Assembly (NCBI RefSeq): GCF_042434915.1
Contig: NZ_CP170198.1
Span: 1,364,001 to 1,428,000 of the forward strand
Source of the DNA: Aquimarina sp042434915
GTDB lineage: Bacteria > Bacteroidota > Bacteroidia > Flavobacteriales > Flavobacteriaceae
Direction: 5' to 3'
DNA length: 64,000 bases
The translations under genes and the position numbers were made by a program. The stretch's first letter is position 1. Every line of letters begins with the position of its first letter. The notes beneath the pieces are model-generated. The model made no database searches, had not been told where the DNA came from, and worked only from the letters and a program-made list of their open reading frames with translations. Below, piece by piece: positions 46,864 to 57,292 of this stretch.

Positions 46864-48144
46864 TTACAGTCTACCATCTACTGCTTCCTTAATACATCCT
46901 TTTACATCGTAGATTACACCATTAGTAGTTAGGTATGAATGTAAATCAAGTTTTTTGTATGCATCATGTGCAACAGTGAGGGCAACAGCGTCAAATTTTT
47001 CTTGTGGTAGTTCTTGAGTTGTTTTAAGACCATACTCATGCATTACTTCTTTTGGATTTGCCCACGGATCATAAATGGTCACTTCTGTACCAAAACTTTG
47101 AAGCTGATTAATAACATCTACAGCCTTAGTATTTCGAACATCAGGACAATTTTCTTTAAATGTAATGCCCAATACCAAAACCTTACTACCTTTAATTTTG
47201 TGGTCCTTACGAACCATTAACTTAATTATTTCAGAAGCTACATACTGTCCCATACTATCATTAAGTCGCCTACCTGCCAAAATGATCTCAGGATGATATC
47301 CAAACTCTTGAGCCCGTTGTGCTAGATAATAAGGATCTACCCCAATACAATGTCCACCTACAAGTCCTGGTTTAAAGGGTAAGAAATTCCATTTTGTACC
47401 CGCTGCTTCTAGAACATCATTGGTATTGATATCCATTAAATTAAAGATTTTAGCAAGTTCGTTGACAAAGGCTATATTTATATCGCGTTGAGAGTTTTCT
47501 ATCACCTTTGCCGCCTCAGCAACTTTGATGGTCGGTGCTAAATGGGTACCTGCGGTAATTACAGAATTATATAAGGCATCGACCTTTTTTCCAATCTCAG
47601 GAGTTGAACCTGCGGTAACTTTAAGTATTTTATCAACGGTATGTAATTTATCTCCTGGATTGATTCTTTCTGGAGAATACCCCGCGTAAAAATCTATATT
47701 GAAGCGTAGTCCGCTATTTTTTTCTAATACCGGTACGCATTCTTCTTCTGTTACACCAGGATACACTGTAGATTCATAAATTACAATATCACCTTTTTTT
47801 AATACCTTGGCTACAGTTTCACTTGATTTGTATAAAGGTGTTAAGTCTGGACGGTTATTTTTATCGACCGGCGTTGGCACTGTTATTATGTAATAATTAC
47901 ACTCTTTAATGTCATCAAGACTTGACGAGCAAAATAATCCAATAGCACTATTTGCAGAACTTTTAAGAACCGCTTGTAAAACAGTATCTTCTACTTCGAG
48001 CGTACTATCTATACCATTATTAAGTTCATCGATTCTGGTTTGATTGATATCAAATCCAACAACAGCATATTTTGTTGCAAAAAGTCGTGCAAGGGGTAAG
48101 CCCACGTAGCCTAGGCCTATAATGGCTATCTTAGTATTTTCCAT
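46864..48144 (-). CDS. Nucleotide-sugar 6-dehydrogenase (TviB/WbpO type)
   Basis: A 426-residue NAD-dependent UDP-sugar dehydrogenase: Rossmann motif IGLGYVGLPLARLFA (about 8-22), VPTPVDKNNRPDL, VYPGVTEEECVPVLE, YSPERINPGDK, central-domain Asn/Lys region and the catalytic Cys in GLVGGHCIGVDPYYLA. Together with the neighbouring 4-epimerase it matches the Vi-antigen pair that makes UDP-GalNAcA from UDP-GlcNAc. The substrate is inferred from this pairing. Confidence 0.93.
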   Translation of the reverse strand: MENTKIAIIGLGYVGLPLARLFATKYAVVGFDINQTRIDELNNGIDSTLEVEDTVLQAVLKSSANSAIGLFCSSSLDDIKECNYYIITVPTPVDKNNRPDLTPLYKSSETVAKVLKKGDIVIYESTVYPGVTEEECVPVLEKNSGLRFNIDFYAGYSPERINPGDKLHTVDKILKVTAGSTPEIGKKVDALYNSVITAGTHLAPTIKVAEAAKVIENSQRDINIAFVNELAKIFNLMDINTNDVLEAAGTKWNFLPFKPGLVGGHCIGVDPYYLAQRAQEFGYHPEIILAGRRLNDSMGQYVASEIIKLMVRKDHKIKGSKVLVLGITFKENCPDVRNTKAVDVINQLQSFGTEVTIYDPWANPKEVMHEYGLKTTQELPQEKFDAVALTVAHDAYKKLDLHSYLTTNGVIYDVKGCIKEAVDGRL

Positions 48145-48190
48145 GAATGTTTATTAAAATTGGTGGTTGTGGTTTCTTTTGTATCGAATT

Positions 48191-49189
48191 TTATTTGAGA
48201 TTTTCCCAATACCACGATACAGCTTCCTTGAGTCCATCTTTAATAGAAAACTCAGGATCGTAATTTAATAATTGTTTTGCCTTATTTACAGACGCTAATG
48301 AGTGCGGCACATCACCTTTTCGCTCTGGACCATTTTCAACTTCTATCGATGCTATATCAGGATCATAATTAGCTAAATTTTCTTTTAACAAACTTACTAG
48401 CTCATTAAGCGATGTTCGCTCTCCATAAGCGGTATTGTAAACTTGATTTAAGGCATTTTCATTATCAGTTGTTATTGCCAATAAATTCATTTGAATAACA
48501 TTATCAATATAGGTAAAGTCCCTGGAGTATGAACCATCTCCATTAATTACAGGTGCCTCATGATTCATAAATTGCATTACAAATTTTGGAATAACAGCTG
48601 CATATGCGCCTTTTGGATCTTGCTTACGTCCAAAAACATTAAAATATCTAAGCCCAATAGTATCTAGACCATAAGTAGTTTTAAAATTTTCAGCATAGAG
48701 TTCGTTCACATATTTTGTTATAGCATAAGGGGACAAAGGTTTTCCTATAACATCTTCGACTTTTGGCATACTTGTCGAATCACCGTAGGTAGATGAACTT
48801 GCTGCATAGATAAAACGCTTTACACCAGCATTGTTGGCTGCAACCAACATGTTTAAAAAACCACTAACATTAACCTCATTACTCGTTATTGGATCGTTTA
48901 TAGAACGTGGTACTGAACCCAAAGCAGCCTCATGAAGCACGTAATCTACGTTTGTACAAGCTTTTTTACAGTCCTCAATATCTCTTATATCTCCTTCTAT
49001 AAAACTAAAGTTTTCTTTATTTTCTAGATGGGCAATATTCTTTTTGTGACCAGTCGCAAAATTATCCAGACCTACAACCGAACTTCCTATCTCCAACAAA
49101 CGCTCGCACAAATTAGACCCTATAAAGCCAGCAGCGCCTGTCACAAGTATCTTTGATGCACGTAATACTTCTAATTGTTTCGTATTCAT
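48191..49189 (-). CDS. NAD-dependent 4-epimerase (TviC/WbpP type)
   Basis: A 332-residue extended SDR enzyme. It has VTGAAGFIGSNLCERLLE, GLDNFATGH, AALGSVPRSI, the SSSTYG serine region and SPYAITKYVNELYA with the catalytic Tyr and Lys. The layout matches UDP-GlcNAc/GalNAc(A) 4-epimerases such as WbpP and TviC. It is the first gene of the eleven-gene operon ending at 36319. Confidence 0.93.
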   Translation of the reverse strand: MNTKQLEVLRASKILVTGAAGFIGSNLCERLLEIGSSVVGLDNFATGHKKNIAHLENKENFSFIEGDIRDIEDCKKACTNVDYVLHEAALGSVPRSINDPITSNEVNVSGFLNMLVAANNAGVKRFIYAASSSTYGDSTSMPKVEDVIGKPLSPYAITKYVNELYAENFKTTYGLDTIGLRYFNVFGRKQDPKGAYAAVIPKFVMQFMNHEAPVINGDGSYSRDFTYIDNVIQMNLLAITTDNENALNQVYNTAYGERTSLNELVSLLKENLANYDPDIASIEVENGPERKGDVPHSLASVNKAKQLLNYDPEFSIKDGLKEAVSWYWENLK

Positions 49190-49489
49190 TTTAAAAGTTT
49201 AATTCTCAGTAACATTTGTACATTAACAAACATCTGGTGCGAAATTAACATATCACAATCGAATAGACAACCGAGCATTCAATGTGAATAAATACTTCAA
49301 AAATTTGTAATAGCATCTTAGCTGTCTTTTACAGCCTTTTATCGAATAGTTTTAAACAAATAACTTAAAATCAATATCTTACATAAACATTGAGTTTGTA
49401 GTATTTAAACAAATTTTGACTTAAATTAACAAGAAAATAACAGAACATCCTTTAGATAACTTTAACTTTTATAACAACTAATACTATTC
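49190..49489. other. 300-base intergenic region before the epimerase operon
   Basis: It lies downstream of the minus-strand E1 gene and upstream of the minus-strand epimerase operon. No ORF, exact TAnnTTTG element or strong terminator was seen. GCTGT and ACAGC (5-bp arms) near 49320-49335 form only a weak hairpin. Confidence 0.45.
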
Positions 49490-51514
49490 TTAGAATTCTA
49501 TAAGACTAATCAAAGCTTCTTCAAATCGTGCTTTGGCTAAATATTTTTTTTCTAATTCTGAATTAAATGGAATGGGGGTATCTAAACTTCCTATCCGAGT
49601 AACTGGTGCATCTAAATACTTGAAACAATTTTCCATTAATAAAGCCGAAATATCAGAAGCAATACCTCCAAATAAACTATCTTCCTGTAAAATGATTGCT
49701 CTACCGGTTTTTCTAACAGATGTATAAATTGTCTCTGTATCCAGAGGTTGTAAAGTTCTCAAATCAATAAGATCAGCCTTTATTTTATAATTTTTCTTTA
49801 AGATTTCAAGTGCCCAATGAACTGCTGCCCCATAACAGATTACCGTAACCTGTGATCCTTCAGTAACTAATGCTGCTTTTCCTATTGGCAACTCATAATA
49901 ACCATCAGGCACCTTTTGCTTGACAGAACGATATAATGCTTTATGTTCAAAAAATAATACAGGATTTGGGTCAGATATTGCTCGGTTTAATAATCCCTTG
50001 GCATCAAAAGGGAATGCAGGATATATCACTTTTAACCCTGGTGTTTTTGTAAACCACGCTTCGTTGGTTTGGCTATGAAAAGGCCCTGCTCCTACTCCAC
50101 CACCACAGGGTAAGCGAATTACAATATCAGCCGTCTGACCCCAACGATAATGTGATTTTGCTAGTAAATTTACGATAGGATTAAAACCAGAAGATACAAA
50201 ATCAGCAAACTGCATTTCTACAATTGCTTTTCCCTTATTTATTGCATATCCATATGCAGCTGCAATAATAGCGGATTCGCAAATAGGAGTATTACGTACG
50301 CGATCTCTACCAAATTTTGATACAAAATTATCTGTAATTTTAAATACTCCCCCATATTCTGCAATATCTTGACCCATAATGATCAATTCTTCATACTTTT
50401 CCATAGATTCAAGTAAAGCTTCAGAAATTGAATCTATAAAACGCTTTTCACTTTTTACCATATTCTGTGTGTGAATGGGACTTGAGAAGTCAGAAAAAAC
50501 ATCATCCAATTCAGCTTGATTAGTACTTACGATATCTTTTTCATCCTGCGCAATTTTCCAATCTGTATCAATTTTAGACTCGATTTCATTTTTATATTTT
50601 TCTTTAATTTCTTCATTTAAAATAGCTTGCGCTTTCAAGAATATCTCAAAATTGCGTAACGGATCTTTAGCTTTCCAAAAAATCAAATCTTCTTCTGGGA
50701 CATATTTGGTACCGCTAGCCTCCTCATGTCCACGAACTCTAAATGTTTTAAATTCTATTAAGACGGGTCTTGGATTTTTATGCATATCTAATGCCAAGGT
50801 ATTGATGCTCTTATAGACTTCCAAAATGTTATTACCGTCAATAATATGAGATTCCATACCATACCCAACTCCCCTATCTGCAAGATTTGTACAGTTATAT
50901 TGTTCTGATACTGGCGTGGATAAACCATAACCATTATTTTCAATGCAAAATAATACGGGAAGTTCCCATACAGAGGCTATGTTTAAAGCTTCATGAAAAT
51001 CTCCTTCACTACTTCCTCCGTCTCCCGTAAACACAGCAGTTACTCGTTCTCTACAATTGATTTTATCTGCCAATGCAATGCCACAAGCAACACCAAGTTG
51101 TGGTCCAAGATGAGAAATCATACCAATAATAGAATATTCTTGTGTACCAAAGTGAAAAGAGCGATCTCTTCCTTTTGTAAAACCACCGGCTTTACCTTGC
51201 CACTGACTAAAAAGTCGATGTAACGGAATATTTCTTGAAGTAAACACTCCCAAATTGCGATGCATAGGGAGTATATATTCTGTATCCATCAAAGCCAACG
51301 TTATCCCCACAGAAACAGCTTCTTGACCAATCCCAGAAAACCATTTTGAAACCTTACCCTGACGCAATAAAATGAGCATTTTTTCTTCAATACATCTAGA
51401 TAGCAACATCGCTTTATACAACTTTAATAAAAGTTCATTAGTAAAAGTCATGGAATCTAAAGCAAATTCGATTACCAAATTTTTCTCTTCTTTTTGGCTA
51501 GTAGTTAACTTCAT
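49490..51514 (-). CDS. 2-oxoacid (branched-chain type) dehydrogenase E1, fused alpha and beta subunits
   Basis: A 674-residue thiamine-diphosphate enzyme that decarboxylates 2-oxoacids for an acyl-CoA-forming complex. The alpha part (about 1-320) has the TPP motif GDGGSSEGDFHEALNIA with the ENN of the metal site (FCIENNGYG). The beta part (about 350-674) has YEELIIMGQDIAEYGGVF, VRNTPICESAIIAAAYGYA, FHSQTNEAWFTKTPGLKVIYP and the ALVTEGSQVTVICYG domain. Alpha and beta are separate genes in many bacteria but fused here. It is monocistronic; E2 and E3 are not in this window. Confidence 0.93.
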   Translation of the reverse strand: MKLTTSQKEEKNLVIEFALDSMTFTNELLLKLYKAMLLSRCIEEKMLILLRQGKVSKWFSGIGQEAVSVGITLALMDTEYILPMHRNLGVFTSRNIPLHRLFSQWQGKAGGFTKGRDRSFHFGTQEYSIIGMISHLGPQLGVACGIALADKINCRERVTAVFTGDGGSSEGDFHEALNIASVWELPVLFCIENNGYGLSTPVSEQYNCTNLADRGVGYGMESHIIDGNNILEVYKSINTLALDMHKNPRPVLIEFKTFRVRGHEEASGTKYVPEEDLIFWKAKDPLRNFEIFLKAQAILNEEIKEKYKNEIESKIDTDWKIAQDEKDIVSTNQAELDDVFSDFSSPIHTQNMVKSEKRFIDSISEALLESMEKYEELIIMGQDIAEYGGVFKITDNFVSKFGRDRVRNTPICESAIIAAAYGYAINKGKAIVEMQFADFVSSGFNPIVNLLAKSHYRWGQTADIVIRLPCGGGVGAGPFHSQTNEAWFTKTPGLKVIYPAFPFDAKGLLNRAISDPNPVLFFEHKALYRSVKQKVPDGYYELPIGKAALVTEGSQVTVICYGAAVHWALEILKKNYKIKADLIDLRTLQPLDTETIYTSVRKTGRAIILQEDSLFGGIASDISALLMENCFKYLDAPVTRIGSLDTPIPFNSELEKKYLAKARFEEALISLIEF

Positions 51515-51794
51515 AAAATGCTATTGAGAATTCAAAATAAAAAGGTGAAATGAGTATTCAGTTTTGTTATAAAATTACTATTCCAAAAAAATTGAATTAT
51601 ATACTAATATACAAAAACGTTTATATTAACTACATGTTAAAAGATAGCGATAAAAAATCCTAAATGGTTAAATTTATATTCCAATTAAGTATAATTAGCT
51701 ACACCCTGTCTGCCAAAGCTATAATTTTATGTGAAGATGGTGTGGTTTCATCAAAATACAGTTATTTTCGTTTTAAATTATAATTATTAGTAGC

Positions 51795-52745
51795 ATGAAC
51801 AATATTCCGAGTGTCAATCTTGCAGACTTCTTGTCTGACGATAAAAGTCGTAAAGAAAAATTTGTTAACGAAATTGGTAGAGCATATGAAGAGATAGGAT
51901 TTGTTGCTTTAAAAAATCATTTTTTGAGCGACGCATTAGTTGAAGAATTATATAAAGAAGTTAAAGCGTTCTTTGCACTTCCTATCGAAACAAAAAAGAA
52001 GTATGAAATTGAAGGTTTAGGAGGTCAACGTGGTTATATCTCTTTCGGAAAGGAGCATGCTAAAGGTAAAAAAGAAGGAGATTTAAAAGAGTTTTGGCAT
52101 TTTGGGCAAGAACCCTCTGACGACGCTAATTTAATTGAGAATTATCCAGATAATGTAAAAGTTGAAGAGCTTATAGATTTTAACCATACAGGTATGGAAG
52201 CATATCGTATGCTCGAAAAAACAGGAATATATGTTTTAAGAGCGTTGGCTATTTATATTGGGTTGGATGAATTTTATTTTGATCATTGGGCGAGTAACGG
52301 AAATAGTATTTTAAGACCTATCCACTACCCACCCATAACTGAAGAACCCAAAGGTGCCGTTAGAGCAGGCGCACATGGCGATATCAATTTGATAACCCTA
52401 CTTATGGGAGCTTCTACTGGAGGACTACAAGTACAGCGTAAAGATGGCGAATGGATAGATGCAATTCCCAAAGAAGATGAGTTGGTGATAAACGTTGGAG
52501 ACATGTTAGAACGGTTAACTAATAATAAACTAAGATCTACAATTCACAGAGTTATTAATCCGCCAAAAGAAGAATGGAAGAATCCTAGATACTCTATCCC
52601 CTTTTTTATGCACCCCAGAAGCGAGATGAAATTAAATTGCCTTGAAGAGTGTATTTCTGAAGAAAACCCAAAACAGTATGAAGATATAACCGCTGGTGAA
52701 TTTTTACATCAACGTCTTGTAGAAATAGGTCTTATTAAAAAATAA
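51795..52745 (+). CDS. Isopenicillin-N-synthase-like 2-oxoglutarate/Fe(II)-type dioxygenase
   Basis: A 316-residue soluble oxygenase. The N-terminal DIOX_N part (IPSVNLADFLSDD, IGFVALKNHFLSDAL) is followed by the core with iron ligands HGDINLITLL (HxD) and IHRVINPP (distal His), and the RYSIPFF (RxS) cosubstrate motif. The family oxidises small molecules. The substrate cannot be read from the sequence. It is the first gene of the plus-strand run to 54960 (next gene 12 bases on). Confidence 0.9.
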   Translation: MNNIPSVNLADFLSDDKSRKEKFVNEIGRAYEEIGFVALKNHFLSDALVEELYKEVKAFFALPIETKKKYEIEGLGGQRGYISFGKEHAKGKKEGDLKEFWHFGQEPSDDANLIENYPDNVKVEELIDFNHTGMEAYRMLEKTGIYVLRALAIYIGLDEFYFDHWASNGNSILRPIHYPPITEEPKGAVRAGAHGDINLITLLMGASTGGLQVQRKDGEWIDAIPKEDELVINVGDMLERLTNNKLRSTIHRVINPPKEEWKNPRYSIPFFMHPRSEMKLNCLEECISEENPKQYEDITAGEFLHQRLVEIGLIKK

Positions 52746-52757
52746 TTTGTAATCATT

Positions 52758-53090
52758 ATGGACTTAAAAGATCAATTGAAAAATCTTTTTCCAGATCACG
52801 AGATCTCTGAAGATGAGAACAAAATAGAATCTGATGAAAATAAGATTTGGCTGCAAGATGATCCTATACTTTGTAAATATGAAAAACGTAAAGGAAAACC
52901 TATTACTATTCTTGAAGGCTATACAGGTGCCGATAGTGATTTCAAAAAACTAGCAAAAGATCTTAAAAAGGCTTTAAGTGTGGGCGGAAGTTTTAAAGAT
53001 GACCGCATCATTATACAAGGAGATTATCGTATTCAAATTATGGAAATCCTCAAAGAAAAAGGATTTAAGGTAAAACGAGTGGGTGGTTAA
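52758..53090 (+). CDS. SUI1/YciH-type translation initiation factor
   Basis: A 110-residue protein with the SUI1/eIF1 fold: KRKGKPITILEGYTG, DFKKLAKDLKKALSVGGSFKDDRIIIQGDYRIQIMEILKEKGFKVKRVGG. An acidic N-terminal tail (EISEDENKIESDE) precedes the fold. Bacterial YciH proteins bind the ribosome and influence start-site fidelity, but their role in this phylum is not well defined. Confidence 0.93.
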   Translation: MDLKDQLKNLFPDHEISEDENKIESDENKIWLQDDPILCKYEKRKGKPITILEGYTGADSDFKKLAKDLKKALSVGGSFKDDRIIIQGDYRIQIMEILKEKGFKVKRVGG

Positions 53091-53147
53091 ATCATTGCCC
53101 TATAATTATTAGTTAGTTCTAAATTAAAATCTTACAAAGTATTTATT

Positions 53148-54086
53148 TTGAGTAAACATGTTTTACATATTACTAATGGTGATTATTTAACAGAGCGTCT
53201 TCATCAATTACAACTAATTGATGGAGAGTGCCTTGTTTGGAGGGAAATGTTATGTGAAGGACCTACACTTATTCATACAGAGTCATTAGAATCCTTGAAT
53301 AGTAGAAAAAAATTTCTACACAAGTATTATAGAATAACGCCCAAGGACTACGAACAAAAATTTGTCTCCCAATTGTCTAAGCTAGATACTAAGACTTCAT
53401 ACCAAGAGATTATTTTGTGGTTTGAGTATGACTTATTTTGCCATATAAATATGATTGCTGCAATTAGTCTATTGTTACGTAAAGGCTTTGGAGACACCCC
53501 TATATATCTCGTTTGTAGTGGTCGTATAGCTGGAGAATCAAATTATTTTGCGTTAACTGATTTAAGTGATAAACAATTGATTAGTCATTTAAAATCTAAA
53601 AAAAAACTTTCCCTTGATGATTTAGAATTGGCTTCTCATATTTGGACGCTGTACTGTGAAGAGAATCCTAAAAAACTTAAAGGGCAAATAACAGTTGCTT
53701 CCTCCTTTGATTATTTATCAATATGTATTAAAGCACATTTGGAGCGTTTCCCCAATTCTAAAACAGGATTAAACAGTTTAGAAATGAACATCCTAAAGAT
53801 GGTGAACACCTATCAGATTAAAAACATGAAACAACTTATGGGCTATGCCCTAGAATATCAAGGTTTTTATGGATATGGAGACATGCAAATGAAAAGAATT
53901 ATCGCAAAACTTTTTCAGTTCCTCGATCAAAAAGAAGAGCAATTGATAGTTTCTGAAAGAGGACATCTTGCGCTCTTAGAAAAAAAGAATTTTTACAACA
54001 CCACCGCTTCCGATTGGTACTATGGTGGGGTAAATAAATATCATTATTTGTATAATAATGATACTCATAATTTGATGAAATTATAA
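53148..54086 (+). CDS. DUF1835-domain protein
   Basis: A 312-residue cytosolic protein of the DUF1835 family, seen in the N-terminal LHITNGDYLTERL and in LVWREMLCEGP. The start appears to be TTG (MSKHVLHITNGD), since no in-frame ATG precedes the domain. No signal peptide or membrane segment. It is followed by the nucleoside phosphorylase after 1 base, suggesting co-transcription. Function is unknown. Confidence 0.85.
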   Translation: MSKHVLHITNGDYLTERLHQLQLIDGECLVWREMLCEGPTLIHTESLESLNSRKKFLHKYYRITPKDYEQKFVSQLSKLDTKTSYQEIILWFEYDLFCHINMIAAISLLLRKGFGDTPIYLVCSGRIAGESNYFALTDLSDKQLISHLKSKKKLSLDDLELASHIWTLYCEENPKKLKGQITVASSFDYLSICIKAHLERFPNSKTGLNSLEMNILKMVNTYQIKNMKQLMGYALEYQGFYGYGDMQMKRIIAKLFQFLDQKEEQLIVSERGHLALLEKKNFYNTTASDWYYGGVNKYHYLYNNDTHNLMKL

Positions 54087-54087
54087 A

Positions 54088-54960
54088 ATGAAAATAGCAG
54101 AATCAGAATTAATACTCAACTCTGATGGGAGTATATACCACCTTAACTTATTACCAGAACAACTAGCACCTACGGTTATAACCGTTGGAGATCCAGATCG
54201 CGTTCAAGAAATTACCAAATATTTTGACACGATTGATCATATTGTTAAAAAGAGAGAATTTCATACACAAACAGGTTTTTATAAGGGTAAACAGATCTCT
54301 GTAATCGCAACGGGAATAGGAACAGATAATATCGATATTGTTCTTAATGAATTAGATGCACTTGTGAATATTAACCTCAAAACAAGAACCCTTAACGATA
54401 AGTTTACACCTCTAACTATTATTAGAATAGGAACCTCTGGCTCCATACAACCAACTGTTGCCGTAGATAGTTTTATAGCCTCTTCTTACGGTATTGGTTT
54501 TGATAGCTTACTCCATTTTTATAAAAGTGAAGATATACAAAACCAAAAATTATCAACAGCCCTACATACTCATCTCGATTGGGATCAAAATAAGTCAAAA
54601 CCTTATGTTGTGGCTGCAAATAAAGAACTACTCTCCCACTTTGTAGATGAAACTATAAAAGAAGGAATAACGGTAACCAATGTTGGATTTTATGGACCGC
54701 AAGGAAGAGTGTTACGATTGCCACTTAAGGATTCTCTTATGAACAAGAAGTTAGCTAGTTTTACTTATCAAGACGCTATCATAACCAATCTTGAGATGGA
54801 AACCGCCGGAATATACGGTTTAGCAAAACTTTTAGGTCACAAAGCTATATCACTTAATGCTATTGTAGCCAATAGAGCTACAGGGCTTTTTAGCAAAAAT
54901 TCTGCAAAAACAATTGATCAACTTATACAGCTTACATTGAATAAAATTGTTGAACTCTAG
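54088..54960 (+). CDS. Nucleoside phosphorylase (uridine-phosphorylase-like)
   Basis: A 290-residue member of the PNP/UDP-phosphorylase superfamily. TVITVGDPDRVQEIT is the phosphate-binding region, ISVIATGIGTDNIDIVLNEL a second conserved strand, IIRIGTSGSIQP the base/ribose region, and NLEMETAGIYGLAKLL the ribose-binding Glu-Met-Glu signature. It salvages nucleosides by phosphorolysis. Exact base specificity cannot be set, though the layout resembles uridine phosphorylase. Confidence 0.9.
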   Translation: MKIAESELILNSDGSIYHLNLLPEQLAPTVITVGDPDRVQEITKYFDTIDHIVKKREFHTQTGFYKGKQISVIATGIGTDNIDIVLNELDALVNINLKTRTLNDKFTPLTIIRIGTSGSIQPTVAVDSFIASSYGIGFDSLLHFYKSEDIQNQKLSTALHTHLDWDQNKSKPYVVAANKELLSHFVDETIKEGITVTNVGFYGPQGRVLRLPLKDSLMNKKLASFTYQDAIITNLEMETAGIYGLAKLLGHKAISLNAIVANRATGLFSKNSAKTIDQLIQLTLNKIVEL

Positions 54961-55086
54961 TAGAATTTAACGTAAACTTTAAAGTAATACATTTCTGAAC
55001 TTGTAATTTGCATCTTAGTAATGTAACCCTAATTTTATTAAATAACTTTAAGTTTCTTACTAGCTATAGTAATTCTAAAAAATTAT

Positions 55087-57135
55087 ATGACAGATAAATA
55101 TCCTTACAGACATAGAGATCTTAACTGGTTAAGCTTTAATGAACGTGTATTGCAAGAAGCCGAAGATGTAAACAATCCCTTGTACGAACGTCTAAAATTC
55201 TTGGCTATCTTTTCTTCTAATTTGGATGAATACTTTAGAGTTCGCGTTTCTAGATTACGTCAAATCAAAAAAATTGACAAACAAATTCGTAAAAATCTTG
55301 CGTTAAAGCCTAATAAACAAGTAAAAGAAATACTTAAAAGAGTTAAAGCACAACAGGAACGCTTCGGAAATATCTTTTATCGAGAGTTAATCCCACAATT
55401 GGCTGAAAATAACATCTATCTCGTTTCAGACAAAAAGTTTGATTTTAATCAGTCCGCCTATGCGACAGAATTTTTTATTCGAAAAATTTTACCCCATATC
55501 GAATCAAAAATAATTTCGCCTTCAAATGATACTTCTTTATTTCTTGACAATAACCTTCTTTATTTCGTTGTTGTATTTAAAGACTCTGAAAATTTGGGAA
55601 TTGTAAATTTACCAACCCAACAAATCGGGAGGTTTGTATGCTTTCCTTCAGAAAATGATAAATCCTATATCACGTTCATCGATGACATTATTAAATCCAA
55701 CATTACCCTCCTTTTTGAGGATGAAGAAATTAGTGGATGCTACGAAATAAAATTATCAAGAGACGCCGAATTATATATTGAAGATGAGTTTGAAGGTGTA
55801 CTCGCCGAAAAAATAAAAGCATCTCTAAATCAACGTAAAGATGGACAAGCTACCCGATTACTTTATGATACGGGTATGCCAAAAAATATAAAGAAAAAAT
55901 TAAAACAAGTTTTGGGATTAGGAAAAATCGATATGATGCCCGGAGGGAAATATCATAATTTTAGCGATTTTTTTAGTTTTCCAAATCCGAAAAATGATAC
56001 TACTTTAAGCTTTCCAGAATTAGAAACAATTAAGCATCGTGCTTTCGAATCGACAAAAGACTATTTTGAAGTTATTGCAAACGAAGACCAAATGGTGCAT
56101 TTTCCATACATGTCATTCAATTATGTTCAAAATTTTATAAATCAAGCCGCGATTGATCCCAATGTTACTCAAATACAAATTTCACTATATCGAGTTGCAG
56201 ACGAATCTGCACTCACAACTGCATTACTTACAGCATTAGATAATGGCAAAAAAGTGACTGTCTTTGTAGAAGCTAAAGCACGTTTTGATGAAGAAAATAA
56301 TTTAAAATGGGGTAAGAAATTTGAAGATAAAGGAGCAAATGTATATTACAGTTATCCCAAAATAAAGGTACATTCAAAGATATTATTAGTAAAACGGAAA
56401 GAAGATGGTAAAAGTGTAAAATATGCGTATATAGGTACTGGAAATTTTAATGCAAAAACATCAAAAATTTATTGTGACCACGGCTTGTTTACAGCTAATC
56501 CCAAAATAACAAAAGATCTATCTCAAGTTTTCAAAATTCTTTCTGGTAAATTGTTAATTCCTACACCTAAACATCTATTAATATCACCTTTTAATACCAG
56601 AGCCACTTTTGAAAATCTGATTGATCAAGAAATAATAAATGCAAAGAACGGAAAATCCTCAGGAATAAAAGCAAAACTTAATAGTCTAGAAGATAAACAA
56701 ATTATTAATAAGCTTTACGATGCTAGTAATGCTGGTGTCACAATAGAACTTTTAGTTCGCGGTTTTTCATGTCTAGTTCCTGGACTTGAGGAAATAAGCG
56801 AGAACATTACTATAACTAGTGTGTTGGATCGTTTTTTGGAACATGGAAGAATCTATCTTTTTAACGCCAATAATACCATGCAACTTTATATGGGGAGTGC
56901 AGATTGGATGACCAGAAACCTTGACAATCGAATAGAGGTGCTAACACCTATATATAACACAAAACTGAAGGAAGAACTAAAAACTATACTAAATCTACAG
57001 CTTAATGATAATGTAAAAGCACGCTATCAGGATGCAGAAGAAACTAATACCTATACAGAGCAAGTAAAAGGTGATAAATCAATACGATCTCAGTATGAGA
57101 TAATACGATATTTATCAAAAGTACATGCGACCTAA
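55087..57135 (+). CDS. ppk1: Polyphosphate kinase 1
   Basis: A 682-residue PPK1, which makes and breaks inorganic polyphosphate with ATP. The N-terminal part begins YPYRHRDLNWLSFNERVLQEA. The catalytic domain has HFPYMSFNYVQNFINQAA, VFVEAKARFDEENNLKWG, KVHSKILLVKR (the phosphorylated His region), YIGTGNFNAKTSKIYCDHGLF and RFLEHGRIYLFN, with MGSADWMTRNLDNRIEV near the end. Length and order are normal. No exopolyphosphatase gene is adjacent here. Confidence 0.96.
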   Translation: MTDKYPYRHRDLNWLSFNERVLQEAEDVNNPLYERLKFLAIFSSNLDEYFRVRVSRLRQIKKIDKQIRKNLALKPNKQVKEILKRVKAQQERFGNIFYRELIPQLAENNIYLVSDKKFDFNQSAYATEFFIRKILPHIESKIISPSNDTSLFLDNNLLYFVVVFKDSENLGIVNLPTQQIGRFVCFPSENDKSYITFIDDIIKSNITLLFEDEEISGCYEIKLSRDAELYIEDEFEGVLAEKIKASLNQRKDGQATRLLYDTGMPKNIKKKLKQVLGLGKIDMMPGGKYHNFSDFFSFPNPKNDTTLSFPELETIKHRAFESTKDYFEVIANEDQMVHFPYMSFNYVQNFINQAAIDPNVTQIQISLYRVADESALTTALLTALDNGKKVTVFVEAKARFDEENNLKWGKKFEDKGANVYYSYPKIKVHSKILLVKRKEDGKSVKYAYIGTGNFNAKTSKIYCDHGLFTANPKITKDLSQVFKILSGKLLIPTPKHLLISPFNTRATFENLIDQEIINAKNGKSSGIKAKLNSLEDKQIINKLYDASNAGVTIELLVRGFSCLVPGLEEISENITITSVLDRFLEHGRIYLFNANNTMQLYMGSADWMTRNLDNRIEVLTPIYNTKLKEELKTILNLQLNDNVKARYQDAEETNTYTEQVKGDKSIRSQYEIIRYLSKVHAT

Positions 57136-57142
57136 TAAATTT

Positions 57143-57292
57143 TCAACCAAACAAAACCTGTAAACTAACTATTAAATTGGTAATTAAAAGTAAGGCTACG
57201 ATTATGATAACTCCAATATCAATTGAAATATTTTTAAATCTAAATTCTTTAAATACATTGGATGTATTCTTAATATAATGTTTAATCATCAT
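57143..57292 (-). CDS. Small predicted single-pass membrane protein
   Basis: A short reading frame of 49 residues starting at ATG 57292 (an ATG 3 bases later also fits). It has a charged N-terminus (MMIKHYIKNTSNVFKEFRFK) and a hydrophobic segment (IGVIIIVALLLITNLIVSL). TATATTTG on this strand at 57344-57351 is an exact -7 match about 50 bases upstream, without a clear -33. That also argues against a longer start at 57346. It converges on ppk1. Moderate support only. Confidence 0.45.
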   Translation of the reverse strand: MMIKHYIKNTSNVFKEFRFKNISIDIGVIIIVALLLITNLIVSLQVLFG

